A DNA stretch of 64,000 bases from assembly GCA_017626095.1 (NCBI GenBank), contig JAGAJL010000017.1, forward strand, positions 38,426-102,425, read 5' to 3'. This DNA is from Lachnospiraceae bacterium. Lineage in GTDB: Bacteria > Bacillota > Clostridia > Lachnospirales > Lachnospiraceae. The notes beneath the pieces were generated by a model that saw only the letters and a list, made by a program, of their open reading frames with translations, did not search any database and was not told the DNA's origin. The number at the start of each line of letters is the position of its first letter. The stretch's first letter is position 1. The position numbers and the translations under genes were made by a program. Below, one piece after another: positions 35,862 to 45,504 of the stretch.

Positions 35862-36913
35862 TGACGGATACTTTTGTGGAAGGAATGGATTTTACAAATA
35901 TAGATCATTTTCTAAATCAGATTTTTGGACATCAGTTTATTTCCTTTGAAGATTTGTTGGAAGAGTTGATGCATGGTGATCTGGCTTCAATCAAAGAAAT
36001 TTCTTTACGTTATTTTTATGATATTATTTTTGGGAATTTGGAACAATGTAAAAGCCTGTTTCTTGGAATTTTTTTGCTTGGAATCTTTGCATTGCTGTTA
36101 CATGGACTGTCTGATTTGCTTTCTGATAAAAAAATTGCGATTTTTTCAAGCTATTTCATATTTTTATTTGTTTCTTTGATTTTAATGAAATGCTTTTTGC
36201 GTTCATATGAGCAATGTTTGACATTTCTTGAGGAAATGAAAAGTTTTTGTGCAATCCTGATGCCATCAATGTGTATGGTAATGGGAATTTCAGGTGGTCC
36301 GGTTACTGCTGCTGCGTATTACGAATTCCAATTACTTCTGCTATTTGTAATTGAAAATATCATGACTATATTTGTGATGCCGATGGCAAGACTTGTTTGT
36401 GTACTGTATGTTTTAAATCAGTTACCTGAAGGTAACCGTTTTGGTGGAGCCATTGCGCTTTTGAGAAAAGTTATCATATTTCTGACCCGTTCTGCTATTT
36501 TTGCTGCAATTGGCGGAAGTATGCTGCAGGCAGGATTGATGCCGGCCGTCGATGGGGTACAAAGCAAATTGATTATTAAGACGGTTTCTTTAATTCCCGG
36601 ATTGGGAGATTATGCAACTGCAATAACGGAAACTATTTTAAGAGGGGCAATCCTTGTAAAAAACAGCATCGGTTTGATTGGCATATTTATTTTGTTTATT
36701 ATGTGCTTTAAGCCGGCAATCACAACATTGATGTATGGATTTGTTGTTCGCCTTGCATCGGCCACATTGCAGATATCAGGTGAAAAAAAGTTTACGGCAC
36801 ATGTATGGAAAATGGCAGATTGCTTTTTTTTACTATCACGGATCCAGTTGTTTTCAAGTGGCATGTTCTTTATTGCCATCGCAGTTGCAACGTTGGGAAT
36901 GAATTCAAGATAA
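35861..36913 (+). CDS. spoIIIAE: Stage III sporulation protein AE
   Basis: The protein is 350 aa. It is a polytopic membrane protein with about seven to eight helices; the segment VDGVQSKLIIKTVSLIPGLGDYATAITE is typical. It is somewhat shorter at the N-terminus than Bacillus SpoIIIAE (no clear cleaved signal). It shares one base with the spoIIIAD stop. Confidence 0.94.
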   Translation: MTDTFVEGMDFTNIDHFLNQIFGHQFISFEDLLEELMHGDLASIKEISLRYFYDIIFGNLEQCKSLFLGIFLLGIFALLLHGLSDLLSDKKIAIFSSYFIFLFVSLILMKCFLRSYEQCLTFLEEMKSFCAILMPSMCMVMGISGGPVTAAAYYEFQLLLLFVIENIMTIFVMPMARLVCVLYVLNQLPEGNRFGGAIALLRKVIIFLTRSAIFAAIGGSMLQAGLMPAVDGVQSKLIIKTVSLIPGLGDYATAITETILRGAILVKNSIGLIGIFILFIMCFKPAITTLMYGFVVRLASATLQISGEKKFTAHVWKMADCFFLLSRIQLFSSGMFFIAIAVATLGMNSR

Positions 36914-37026
36914 TCATATAGTGAATGAAAAAAGTATCTGAAAAAAAGTGTTTATTAAATGTGCATGAAAAATGTGTTTGCCATAATTCATGGATTTGAT
37001 TGTCAGTTAATAAGGGAGGTCGTTTT

Positions 37027-37515
37027 GTGGACGAATATATCAGGAACATCTGTATCTTTGTTTGTTTGTGCGATTTTATTTCCCAGTTGTTTTTGTCGGA
37101 TAAGTTTATGGGATTATATCGGAATATTTCCGGTGTTTTTGTTATCCTATTTCTACTTTATCCATTGGGCAGGCAATTCGTCGATATCACAGAATTTTTG
37201 AATCAGGAATTAATGACACAATTTGAAGAGAATATTCAAAAAAGCAGCCAAATTTGGGATATTTCGACAGAAAATAAAAATATGAACGCAATCAGTGTAG
37301 AATCACAGAAATTGTTGGAGCAGTATATTCAGGATGCAGTAGATGAATATGAAGCAGATGAATATGAAGCAGATGGATGTGAGGCAAATGAATATAAAGC
37401 AGATGAATCTAAGGCAGATAAATCTGGGGAAGATCGTTGTGGAACAGAAAGCTATGAGACAGATCGTTTTAATGCAGAAAGTTTTGAGACAGATAGTTTT
37501 GAGGTAGATGAATGA
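37027..37515 (+). CDS. spoIIIAF: Stage III sporulation protein AF with acidic repeat tail
   Basis: The protein is 162 aa from GTG 37027, which follows AAGGGAGG; a TTG at 37000 lacks a ribosome site. Two N-terminal membrane helices (about 5-55) are followed by ITEFLNQELMTQFEEN, as in the family. The C-terminal part from about residue 108 is unusual: imperfect five-residue repeats (EYEAD, ESKAD and ETDRF-like) that are almost all acidic and Tyr/Ala. The DNA shows the matching 15-bp repeat GAATATGAAGCAGAT. It overlaps spoIIIAG by 4 bp. Assignment rests on position as much as on sequence. Confidence 0.88.
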   Translation: MDEYIRNICIFVCLCDFISQLFLSDKFMGLYRNISGVFVILFLLYPLGRQFVDITEFLNQELMTQFEENIQKSSQIWDISTENKNMNAISVESQKLLEQYIQDAVDEYEADEYEADGCEANEYKADESKADKSGEDRCGTESYETDRFNAESFETDSFEVDE

Positions 37516-38150
37516 AGCAAATAAAAAAAATCATTGAAAAATTAGGAAAAGACAGACTTGCTATTTTATTAATCGGAGGACTTTTGCTACTTGTTGTTAC
37601 GATTCCTACAAAAAAGGAGGATAAACAATCTGTATTGTATGCAACAAAACAGAATCAGAGTCAAAGTATTCAAAGCAAAAACGGAAGTGACAAATCGGAT
37701 TACAGTGGTTTGGAGATAACGGCGAGTGTATTGGAAACTTATGATCTATATTCAGAATATCTGGAAAGTAAGCTGTGTTCAATTTTGCAGAACATGAATG
37801 GAGCTGGGAAGGTGGAAGTCTTTATCACATTGCATGATGCCGGAAGCATCATTGTTGAAAAAGATATTTCTTATCGACGAAATAATGACAGCAAAAATGA
37901 TGGAAAAACTACAACTTCTTCATCAGAATATGAGGATAAACAGGAAACCATATACACCGTGGATGAAAACGGAAATGAAGTTCCTTTTGTTGCAAAACAG
38001 ATTTTGCCATCCATAGAGGGAATTATGATTGTTGCACAAGGCGGCGACAATGAAACTGTGAAAAATCAAATGAAGGAGGCTGTGTTGTCATTATTTGAAT
38101 TGGATGAGCATAAAATAACAATAGTAAAAATGAAAAGTAAAACCGGGTAA
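37512..38150 (+). CDS. spoIIIAG: Stage III sporulation protein AG
   Basis: The protein is 212 aa. One N-terminal membrane helix (LAILLIGGLLLLVVTIPT) is followed by a ring-building domain of the SpoIIIAG type, with LESKLCSILQNMNGAGKVEVFITL and PSIEGIMIVAQGGDNE. It forms the large ring in the intermembrane space between mother cell and forespore. Confidence 0.94.
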   Translation: MKQIKKIIEKLGKDRLAILLIGGLLLLVVTIPTKKEDKQSVLYATKQNQSQSIQSKNGSDKSDYSGLEITASVLETYDLYSEYLESKLCSILQNMNGAGKVEVFITLHDAGSIIVEKDISYRRNNDSKNDGKTTTSSSEYEDKQETIYTVDENGNEVPFVAKQILPSIEGIMIVAQGGDNETVKNQMKEAVLSLFELDEHKITIVKMKSKTG

Positions 38151-38162
38151 AGGGGCATGACT

Positions 38163-39020
38163 ATGAAAAAAGAATTTTCAGTTAAAAAATTATGGAAAAG
38201 AAATCAGATTATGATTACAGCTCTGGCACTCATGATTGCCATTGCGGGTTATCTGAACTTTACGGGAAAACAAATTGATGAAGATGTATTATTTACAACT
38301 TCGGCTCAATTTGAAGAGGCTGATGCACAAACGGTGGAAGAAACCATGAACAACAATCTGTTAGAGGATGCAACCGTTACCTATGATGAGACATCTTTAT
38401 ATGACATTTCCGATGAGGATGATACATATTATACGGAAATAGAAAGTTTGGATGAAGATTTTGACGTTGCTTCCATGGAGGGAATGGATGAAGAGGAAGC
38501 CGAGATGTTTGCTGATGCAGATTTGGATATAACAGATGTAACAATGGAGACAAATGCGGAATCTGCTTCGGCTGTCATAGAAGAAATACCGGAAACAGAA
38601 CAGGCAGATAACAGTTCCGAGACCGTTGATATTCCCGGAGAAGCAGTATTTACAAATACCATGTCCGTCACTTCATTAGCGGAAGCTAACTTGATAAAAG
38701 AACAGACCAGAGCACAAAACAAAGCGGTATTACTGGATATTATCAATAATGAAAATGTTTCGGAAGCAGCCAAGCAGGATGCCATCAATAGCATGATCGC
38801 ATTGACAGACGTGGCGCAGAAAGAATGTGATGCAATGGTAATGTTGCAGGCAAAAGGTTTTTCGGAAAATGTGGTAAGCATCAATGGGGAATTTGCGGAT
38901 GTCTGCATCGGAATGAATGAATTAAGTCAGGTTCAGATTGCACAGATTGAAGATATTGTGAAAAGAAAAACAGGAATACCGGCAGAAAACATCACGATTT
39001 CCCCGGTAGGGCAGAATTAA
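38163..39020 (+). CDS. spoIIIAH: Stage III sporulation protein AH
   Basis: The protein is 285 aa from ATG 38163, correctly spaced from AAAGGGG; an ATG at 38157 is too close. It has one membrane helix near 15-32 (QIMITALALMIAIAGYLNF) and an acidic Glu/Asp/Thr-rich linker (about 45-160). The C-terminal domain is the YscJ/FliF-like ring part (REQ..RAQNKAVLLDIINNENVSEAAKQ, and VCIGMNELSQVQIAQIEDIV). It binds forespore SpoIIQ in Bacillus; a SpoIIQ gene is not in the window. Confidence 0.93.
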   Translation: MKKEFSVKKLWKRNQIMITALALMIAIAGYLNFTGKQIDEDVLFTTSAQFEEADAQTVEETMNNNLLEDATVTYDETSLYDISDEDDTYYTEIESLDEDFDVASMEGMDEEEAEMFADADLDITDVTMETNAESASAVIEEIPETEQADNSSETVDIPGEAVFTNTMSVTSLAEANLIKEQTRAQNKAVLLDIINNENVSEAAKQDAINSMIALTDVAQKECDAMVMLQAKGFSENVVSINGEFADVCIGMNELSQVQIAQIEDIVKRKTGIPAENITISPVGQN

Positions 39021-39030
39021 AATCCGTGCT

Positions 39031-39058
39031 TTATACAATCTGACGGATGTGGTATAAT
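39031..39058 (+). promoter_or_regulatory. Promoter of deoB
   Basis: TTATAC (39031) and TATAAT (39053) with a 16-bp spacer, followed by a leader of about 190 bases. Confidence 0.5.
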
Positions 39059-39064
39059 TTATAT

Positions 39065-39259
39065 AATTTTGTGAAAGATTATAATACCAGAGCCAAAAAC
39101 AGCCCGATCCGTATGAAGACAAATGATTTAGGAGCTTAAGAGTGCAAAAAGCACAACAATCCGCCGGTAAATCGGGATGTGTAATTGCGTGACAAGGTTG
39201 CAATTTATATACATAAAATAAAATTAATTGAGTGATGAAGATACGAGGGAGATGACAAT
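39065..39259 (+). promoter_or_regulatory. Long structured leader of deoB
   Basis: The roughly 195-base UTR contains several possible helices: AGTGCAAAAAGCAC (hairpin), CCCGATCCG near 39102 with CGGTAAATCGGG near 39165, and a GTGTAATTGCGTGAC segment before the AT-rich end. No known riboswitch class could be matched by eye. There is no coding region in it. Confidence 0.35.
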
Positions 39260-40411
39260 ATGAGACGAGTAATATTAATTGTATTGGATAGTTTTGGAAT
39301 TGGGGCAGCACCCGATGCCGAAGCGTTTCACGATGCAGGTACATCAACAATCGGTTCATGTGCAAAAAGTCCTTTTTTTCACTTGCCCAATCTGCAAAAA
39401 ATGGGTTTGTTTAATATTGACGGTGTAACAGTGGGGCAGAAAGAACCAAGCCCAATTGCCGGATATGCCAGAATGAAAGAAGCTTCCATGGGAAAAGATA
39501 CAACCATCGGTCATTGGGAGATTGCGGGAATTAAGTCTCTTCGCCCGCTTCCGACATATCCTAACGGGTTCCCGAAAGAGATTTTGGATGAATTTTCCAA
39601 ACGAACGGGCAGAGGGGTTTTATGCAATAAGCCTTATTCCGGCACGGAGGTTATTAAAGATTATGGTGATGAGCATGTAAAGACCGGGGATTTGATTGTT
39701 TATACATCTGCAGACAGTGTTTTTCAGATTGCTGCCCATGAAGATGTGGTTCCGGTGGAAACCCTGTATGAATATTGTCATATCGCAAGGGAAATATTGC
39801 AGGGTGAGCACGGTGTCGGTCGTGTGATTGCAAGACCTTTTACCGGAGAAAGCGGCAGTTATACCCGTACTCCCAAAAGACATGATTATTCCTTAAAGCC
39901 ACCGCGGGATACGATGTTGAATCAAATACAGAAAGCCGGAAAGGATGTTCTTGCAGTCGGCAAAATCTATGATATTTTTGCCGGAAGCGGAATTACGGAA
40001 TTTGTGTACACCTCAGGCAATGAAGAGGGCATTGATAAAACCTTGGAATATTTAAAAAGAGATTTTAACGGTCTGCTATTTGTCAATTTGGTGGATTATG
40101 ATATGCTGTATGGTCATAGACGGGATATTGACGGTTATGCCAAAGCTTTGGCATATTTTGATAAAAAATTGCCCATGATCTTATCCGAATTAAAAGATGA
40201 TGATGTACTGATGCTGACTGCAGACCACGGATGTGATCCGGGATATCAGCTTTCTACGGATCATACCAGGGAATACACCCCTTTCATTTTTTACGGAAAA
40301 CAGATTAAAACAGGCAATTATGGCACCAAAGATACGTTTGCTGACATTGCGGCAACTGTATTGAATTTGTTGCATTTGGAAAATAATACAGACGGAAAAA
40401 GTCTGATATAA
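39260..40411 (+). CDS. deoB: Phosphopentomutase
   Basis: The protein is 383 aa. It interconverts (deoxy)ribose 1- and 5-phosphates for nucleoside salvage and is a member of the alkaline phosphatase fold. Motifs: VILIVLDSFGIGAAPDAEAF (metal site), MGKDTTIGHWEIAG (Thr phosphate site), NLVDYDMLYGHRRD, and LTADHGCDPG with DHTREYTPF. The start follows GAGGGAGATGACAAT. Confidence 0.96.
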   Translation: MRRVILIVLDSFGIGAAPDAEAFHDAGTSTIGSCAKSPFFHLPNLQKMGLFNIDGVTVGQKEPSPIAGYARMKEASMGKDTTIGHWEIAGIKSLRPLPTYPNGFPKEILDEFSKRTGRGVLCNKPYSGTEVIKDYGDEHVKTGDLIVYTSADSVFQIAAHEDVVPVETLYEYCHIAREILQGEHGVGRVIARPFTGESGSYTRTPKRHDYSLKPPRDTMLNQIQKAGKDVLAVGKIYDIFAGSGITEFVYTSGNEEGIDKTLEYLKRDFNGLLFVNLVDYDMLYGHRRDIDGYAKALAYFDKKLPMILSELKDDDVLMLTADHGCDPGYQLSTDHTREYTPFIFYGKQIKTGNYGTKDTFADIAATVLNLLHLENNTDGKSLI

Positions 40412-40429
40412 CTTTTGGAGGAACGATTT

Positions 40430-42025
40430 GTGAGTAACCTTGAGCATGAAATAAACAGAAGAAGAACATTTGCGATTATTTCGCATCCCGATGCCGGTAA
40501 AACGACATTGACAGAGAAGTTTTTGCTATATGGAGGAGCCATCAATCTGGCAGGAAGTGTAAAGGGAAAAGCGACTGCAAGACATGCGGTTTCCGACTGG
40601 ATGGAAATTGAAAAGGAAAGAGGTATTTCAGTAACCTCTTCTGTATTACAGTTTGAATATGATAATTACTGTATCAATATCTTGGACACTCCCGGTCATC
40701 AGGATTTTTCGGAGGATACTTACCGTACTTTGATGGCAGCCGATTCCGCCGTCATGGTTATTGATGCATCAAAGGGTGTGGAAGCACAGACCAGAAAGCT
40801 GTTTAAGGTTTGTATTATGCGTCACATTCCGATTTTTACATTTATCAATAAAATGGATCGCGATGCCAATGACACCTTTGATTTACTGGATGAAATAGAA
40901 AAAGAACTGGGTATCGCTACCTGTCCCATCAACTGGCCAATTGGTTCCGGTAAAGAGTTTAAAGGGGTATATGACAGAAAGAGTAAGAGTGTCATTACCT
41001 ATTCCGATACTCAAAAAGGTACAAAAGAAGGTGAAACAAAGGTTATTCCCGTTGAAAACAGGGAAGAGCTGTTAAACCATATCGGACAGGCCGCAGAAGA
41101 TAAGCTGATAGAAGAAATTGAGCTGTTAGATGGTGCCAGTGCTGAATATGACCTTTCATTAATTCAGAGTGGAGATCTGACACCGGTATTTTTTGGCTCA
41201 GCACTTACCAACTTTGGTGTGGAAATCTTTTTAAAATATTTTCTGGAAATGACAACGACACCCCTTCCGAGAAAGTCTGATGTCGGATATATTGATCCGG
41301 TTAAAAATGACTTTTCGGCATTTGTTTTTAAGATTCAGGCGAATATGAATAAAGCGCATCGTGACAGGATTGCATTTATGCGAATTTGTTCCGGAAGATT
41401 TGATGCATCAGCAGAAGTAAAACACATACAGGGAAATAAAACAATGCGCTTATCCCAACCCCAGCAGCTTATGGCCAATGACCGTAAAATTCTGGACGAG
41501 GCATATGCCGGTGATATCATTGGCGTGTTTGATCCGGGTATCTTTTCCATCGGAGATACCATTTGTATGCCAAAGGATAAGTTCCGTTATGAAGGTATTC
41601 CGACTTTTGCACCGGAGCACTTTGCCAGAGTGCGTCAGCTTGATACGATGAAAAGAAAGCAATTTGTAAAAGGAATTACACAGATTGCACAGGAAGGTGC
41701 TATTCAGATTTTTCAGGAATTTAATACCGGAATGGAAGAAATTATTGTTGGCGTAGTTGGTGTTTTACAGTTTGACGTACTAAAATTCCGATTGGAAAAT
41801 GAGTATAATGTTGAGATTAAGCTGGAAAATCTGCCATATGAATATATCCGCTGGATTGTAAATAAAGATATAGATCTCAATCAGATTTCAGGTACCTCCG
41901 ATATGAAAAAAATCAAAGATTTAAAAGGAAATCCGTTGCTTTTATTTTCCCATGAATGGAGTATCGGCATGACTTTGGATCGTAATAAAGGCTTAGAGCT
42001 TGCCGAATTTGGAAAGAATGATTAA
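40430..42025 (+). CDS. prfC: Peptide chain release factor 3
   Basis: The protein is 531 aa from GTG 40430 behind TTGGAGGAACGATT; the upstream in-frame TTG (40415) is inside that ribosome site. It is a translational GTPase that recycles RF1/RF2. G motifs: SHPDAGKTTLTEKFLLYGG, DTPGHQDFSEDTYRTL and NKMDRDA. It lies 18 bp after deoB. Confidence 0.96.
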   Translation: MSNLEHEINRRRTFAIISHPDAGKTTLTEKFLLYGGAINLAGSVKGKATARHAVSDWMEIEKERGISVTSSVLQFEYDNYCINILDTPGHQDFSEDTYRTLMAADSAVMVIDASKGVEAQTRKLFKVCIMRHIPIFTFINKMDRDANDTFDLLDEIEKELGIATCPINWPIGSGKEFKGVYDRKSKSVITYSDTQKGTKEGETKVIPVENREELLNHIGQAAEDKLIEEIELLDGASAEYDLSLIQSGDLTPVFFGSALTNFGVEIFLKYFLEMTTTPLPRKSDVGYIDPVKNDFSAFVFKIQANMNKAHRDRIAFMRICSGRFDASAEVKHIQGNKTMRLSQPQQLMANDRKILDEAYAGDIIGVFDPGIFSIGDTICMPKDKFRYEGIPTFAPEHFARVRQLDTMKRKQFVKGITQIAQEGAIQIFQEFNTGMEEIIVGVVGVLQFDVLKFRLENEYNVEIKLENLPYEYIRWIVNKDIDLNQISGTSDMKKIKDLKGNPLLLFSHEWSIGMTLDRNKGLELAEFGKND

Positions 42026-42038
42026 ATATGGAGAAAGA

Positions 42039-43304
42039 ATGAAAAAATCAAAATCAATTATCTGTTTGCTCGGATGTCTTGTTTTTTTATTACAGGGCTG
42101 TGTTTTTTTTACTGATAATACAGAAACACCATCTTTTCAAAATATCACATCAGAAAACGAAAATAAAGAAAATGCAGGTAAAAAAACATCCGGTGATGAA
42201 ACTCTTGAACAGGATGTTACACTTAAAGATCATGTTTCAGATTTATTATCGGAAGAAAAAAGTACAAACTCTGCCATAGTAGAAGAGAATGATGCGTCTG
42301 AAACAGACGGATTTGAGGAAAATGGATATTGTTATTCACAACTTTCTGAGGAAGAAAAGGTTGTTTATGCCCAGGTTTATCATGCTATTACTGACCGGGT
42401 GGAAGTGACGGTTTCTACCTTGTCCGCAGATTCTTTAGACAAGGTCTTTAACTGCGTGCTTTATGATCATCCGGAGCTGTTTTATCTGGATGGATATCAA
42501 TGTACGACTAGATCCAGAAATGATGTTACGGTTTCATTGTCGTTTTGTGCAAATTATATTTATGATGAAGAAAAAACAAAGGAATATCAACGGAATGTGG
42601 AACGAGAGATAGAGGCGTTGTTACTTCCAGCTCCACGACAGGGAAGTGACTATGATAAGGTGAAATATGTTTTTGATACTATCATAACCAATACGGATTA
42701 TGTCATGAACTGTGTAGATAATCAGAATATCCTTTCTGTGTTTTTATATCATCAGTCTGTCTGTAACGGATATGCAAAAGCAACACAGTTACTGTTGGAC
42801 AGACTGGGCGTGGAATCAGTTGTAGTGAACGGAACCGCAGACGGAGAATCTCATGCATGGAATTTGGTTAAGGCTGACGGATCGTGGTATTATCTGGATA
42901 CAACATGGGGAGATTCCGATTTTAAAGACAGCCGTTATCAGGAGGTAAATCCGGTCAATTATGATTATTTTATGGTTGACTCTCAGTCCTTAAGTCAAAC
43001 ACATACAGTGGACAGGCTGGTTGCAATACCGGATTGTGTTGCAAGGGAATGTAATTATTATGTTCATGAAGATTTATATTTAAATGGACTTGATCCGGAA
43101 CAACTTGGTGATATTTTTGCCAGGGGATACGATTCCGGGGCGCAGATTGTACAGTTTAAGTGCGCAAATGATGCCGTTTATGATGAGATTTACAATTATC
43201 TGGTTGATGAACAGCATGCCTTTGATTATCTGGATGCGGATAACAGTATCACTTATGTTGCCGATGATAACGCGAATACATTTTGTTTTTGGCTTTTCAA
43301 TTGA
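42039..43304 (+). CDS. Lipoprotein with transglutaminase-like (protease-type) domain
   Basis: The protein is 421 aa from ATG 42039 behind GGAGAAAGA; the frame is open upstream into prfC. A lipoprotein signal ends in LLQGC (lipobox Cys near 23). A charged Thr/Glu linker follows. The transglutaminase-like core is near 220-300: SVCNGYAKATQLLLDRLGV (catalytic Cys), GESHAWNLVKADGSWYYLDTTWGD (catalytic His and Asp). The family (TGc, as in bacterial cyclic-lipid or peptide-processing enzymes) is diverse. The substrate is unknown. It is probably anchored on the outer membrane face. Confidence 0.87.
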   Translation: MKKSKSIICLLGCLVFLLQGCVFFTDNTETPSFQNITSENENKENAGKKTSGDETLEQDVTLKDHVSDLLSEEKSTNSAIVEENDASETDGFEENGYCYSQLSEEEKVVYAQVYHAITDRVEVTVSTLSADSLDKVFNCVLYDHPELFYLDGYQCTTRSRNDVTVSLSFCANYIYDEEKTKEYQRNVEREIEALLLPAPRQGSDYDKVKYVFDTIITNTDYVMNCVDNQNILSVFLYHQSVCNGYAKATQLLLDRLGVESVVVNGTADGESHAWNLVKADGSWYYLDTTWGDSDFKDSRYQEVNPVNYDYFMVDSQSLSQTHTVDRLVAIPDCVARECNYYVHEDLYLNGLDPEQLGDIFARGYDSGAQIVQFKCANDAVYDEIYNYLVDEQHAFDYLDADNSITYVADDNANTFCFWLFN

Positions 43305-43385
43305 GGAGTTTTTTGCTATAATGAGGTTCGGAGTTATTGTTTAAAAAGATAGATATTAATTCATATCGTAGGGAAGGAGTTTTCT

Positions 43386-43766
43386 ATGGAAAAAGAGTTA
43401 GAAAGAGAAGCTTATACCTTAAAAGATGATGGTAACGATGGCGTTGTTTCCATTGCAGATGATGTTGTTGCGATGATTGCATCCATTGCCGCTACTGAAG
43501 TTGAAGGAGTAGCTTCCATGGTCGGCAATATCACCAATGAGCTGATGAGCCGTGTGGGCATGAAAAAATTGACCAAAGGTGTTAAGGTTTCCGTAATAGA
43601 CGGAAAAGTCAATGTGGATCTGGCAATTACCATTGATTATGGCTACAATATTCCCGAGACATGTCAGAGTGTCCAGAGTAAGGTCAAAGCCGCTGTTGAA
43701 AATATGACCGGTTTAGATGTTGATGTTGTGAATATCCGCATCGGCGGCATTAATATGAAAGATTGA
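43386..43766 (+). CDS. Asp23/Gls24 family envelope stress protein
   Basis: The protein is 126 aa. The Asp23 domain is complete (VSIADDVVAMIASIAATEVEGV, KGVKVSVIDGKVNVDLAITIDYG and VNIRIGGI). The YqhY-type protein beside nusB is linked in Bacillus to control of fatty acid synthesis; here it precedes nusB by 19 bp, the same context. Confidence 0.93.
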   Translation: MEKELEREAYTLKDDGNDGVVSIADDVVAMIASIAATEVEGVASMVGNITNELMSRVGMKKLTKGVKVSVIDGKVNVDLAITIDYGYNIPETCQSVQSKVKAAVENMTGLDVDVVNIRIGGINMKD

Positions 43767-43785
43767 TTTTTACCGAGGAAACACC

Positions 43786-44184
43786 ATGACCAGAAGAAAT
43801 TTAAGAATACAGATATTTAAATTACTGTTTCGTGTGGAGTTCAATCAACTGGAAGAAATGCCGGAACAGTTGACTTTGTTTTTTGAAGCCGAGGAGACGA
43901 TTGATGAAGAAGCACAGGCAGAAATCCAGGCAAAATATGAAGCAATTGAAGCTAAAATTCCTGAGCTTGACCGGATGCTCAATGAAAAAGCAACCGGATG
44001 GACGACAACACGTATGGGAAAAGTAGATTTAGCCATATTGAGACTTGCGCTTTATGAGATACTGTATGATGATAAAGTACCGGCGTCTGTCGCCATAAAC
44101 GAAGCCGTTGAAATTGCCAAAAAATTCGGACAGGACGAGTCCCCGTCTTTTATAAACGGTATTCTTGCCAAGTTTGTTAACTAG
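43786..44184 (+). CDS. nusB: Transcription antitermination factor NusB
   Basis: The protein is 132 aa. It binds boxA RNA together with NusE for rRNA antitermination. The family segments are RRNLRIQIFKLLFRVEF, DLAILRLALYEILYDDKVPASVAINEAVEIAKKFG and the C-terminal FINGILAKF. It starts the nusB-xseA-xseB-ispA-dxs-tlyA-nadK-recN run. Confidence 0.96.
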   Translation: MTRRNLRIQIFKLLFRVEFNQLEEMPEQLTLFFEAEETIDEEAQAEIQAKYEAIEAKIPELDRMLNEKATGWTTTRMGKVDLAILRLALYEILYDDKVPASVAINEAVEIAKKFGQDESPSFINGILAKFVN

Positions 44185-44193
44185 AGGATAATC

Positions 44194-45504
44194 ATGAAAA
44201 ACGTTTATTCTGTATCATGGGTAAATGCTTATCTGAAGGATATGATAACCAATGATATTCTTTTAAAGTCCTTGTATGTAAAGGGTGAAGCGAGCAATGT
44301 GAAATATCATTCCTCGGGTCACCTTTATTTTACATTAAAGGAGAAAGATGCAATTATCCAATGCGCCATGTTTTCCGGCTATCAAAAAAAAGGACTATGT
44401 TTCCGCTTAAAAGACGGAGACGAAGTCATAGTCCGATGCAGTGTTGATTTATACGAAAAAGGTGGTACCTACAAGCTAAAAGTTACGGAAATGTATCAGG
44501 CGGGTGCCGGTAAAATCAACGAGGCATATGAGAAACTCAAAGCCGAATTAGAAGAAATGGGGATGTTTGATCCCTGTTATAAAAGAAAGCTTCCGGAGTA
44601 TGTGAACCGTATCGGTGTCGTTGCGGCTTATCCCGGGGAAGCAGTACATGATATTATTGAAAATGCAACCAAAAGAAATCCCTATATCGAAATACTTGTT
44701 TATCCGTCCTATGTCCAGGGTGAACAGGCAGTTCAGAGTATTGTAAACGGAATTCATGCGTTGGAGAAAATGGAAGTTGACACCATTATTCTTGGACGTG
44801 GGGGTGGTTCGGTAGAAGATCTTTGGGCTTTTAATGAGCGGCTTGTTGCAGAAACCATCTTTAATTGTGAAATTCCCATTATATCTGCAATCGGACATGA
44901 AAAGCAGGTGCCTATAGCCGATTTGGTCGCCGATATCAGAGTGTCGACGCCGACAGCAGCTGCGGTTGCCGCAACGCAGGATATTTCAGAAATATTTTTG
45001 CAGTTTGAAGCATATGAGAGCCGATGTTTCCAAATTATGAGCCGCAAGGTTGGGACAATTAAAATGCAGATTTTAAGTAGTGAAAAACGTTTGCAATCGT
45101 TATCCCCAAGAAATAAATTAAAAGAGCAAAAGATTCGTCTGCGTCATTATGTAGAACGCATGGAACAAAATATGAAGGTGCGTCTGGAAAAAGATCAATA
45201 TAGATTGCAACGCAATACGGATAAGTTAGAACGCGATTTTGACCGGTGTTTCGAGCAGTATAAACATCATTTTGCAATCCTTGCCGGTAAGATGGAAGCG
45301 GTATCACCTTTGAAAAGGCTGGCAAGCGGTTATGCTTTTGTAAAAAATGAAGAAGGAAAGAAGATTTCAAGTGTTTCACAACTTCATAAACAGGATGTAG
45401 TATCACTACATTACCTGGATGGATTTGCGGATGCTCTCATCAAAGATGTCCATATGAATTCGGAGGAGAAAAATGGCAACAGAAAAGAAATTGAACATAG
45501 ATGA
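44194..45504 (+). CDS. xseA: Exodeoxyribonuclease VII large subunit
   Basis: The protein is 436 aa. It has an N-terminal OB fold (SNVKYHSSGHLYFTLKEKDA), the catalytic domain (RIGVVAAYPGEAVHDII, ILGRGGGSVEDLWAFNE, AIGHEKQVPIADLVADIRVSTPTAAA) and a C-terminal coiled coil. It overlaps xseB by 32 bp. Confidence 0.95.
   Translation: MKNVYSVSWVNAYLKDMITNDILLKSLYVKGEASNVKYHSSGHLYFTLKEKDAIIQCAMFSGYQKKGLCFRLKDGDEVIVRCSVDLYEKGGTYKLKVTEMYQAGAGKINEAYEKLKAELEEMGMFDPCYKRKLPEYVNRIGVVAAYPGEAVHDIIENATKRNPYIEILVYPSYVQGEQAVQSIVNGIHALEKMEVDTIILGRGGGSVEDLWAFNERLVAETIFNCEIPIISAIGHEKQVPIADLVADIRVSTPTAAAVAATQDISEIFLQFEAYESRCFQIMSRKVGTIKMQILSSEKRLQSLSPRNKLKEQKIRLRHYVERMEQNMKVRLEKDQYRLQRNTDKLERDFDRCFEQYKHHFAILAGKMEAVSPLKRLASGYAFVKNEEGKKISSVSQLHKQDVVSLHYLDGFADALIKDVHMNSEEKNGNRKEIEHR

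Noticed and set aside
39065-39259. deoB leader as a ZTP or purine riboswitch
   Set aside because: CCGCCGG occurs but the other conserved positions of the ZTP class are missing, and no purine-type three-way junction could be drawn.
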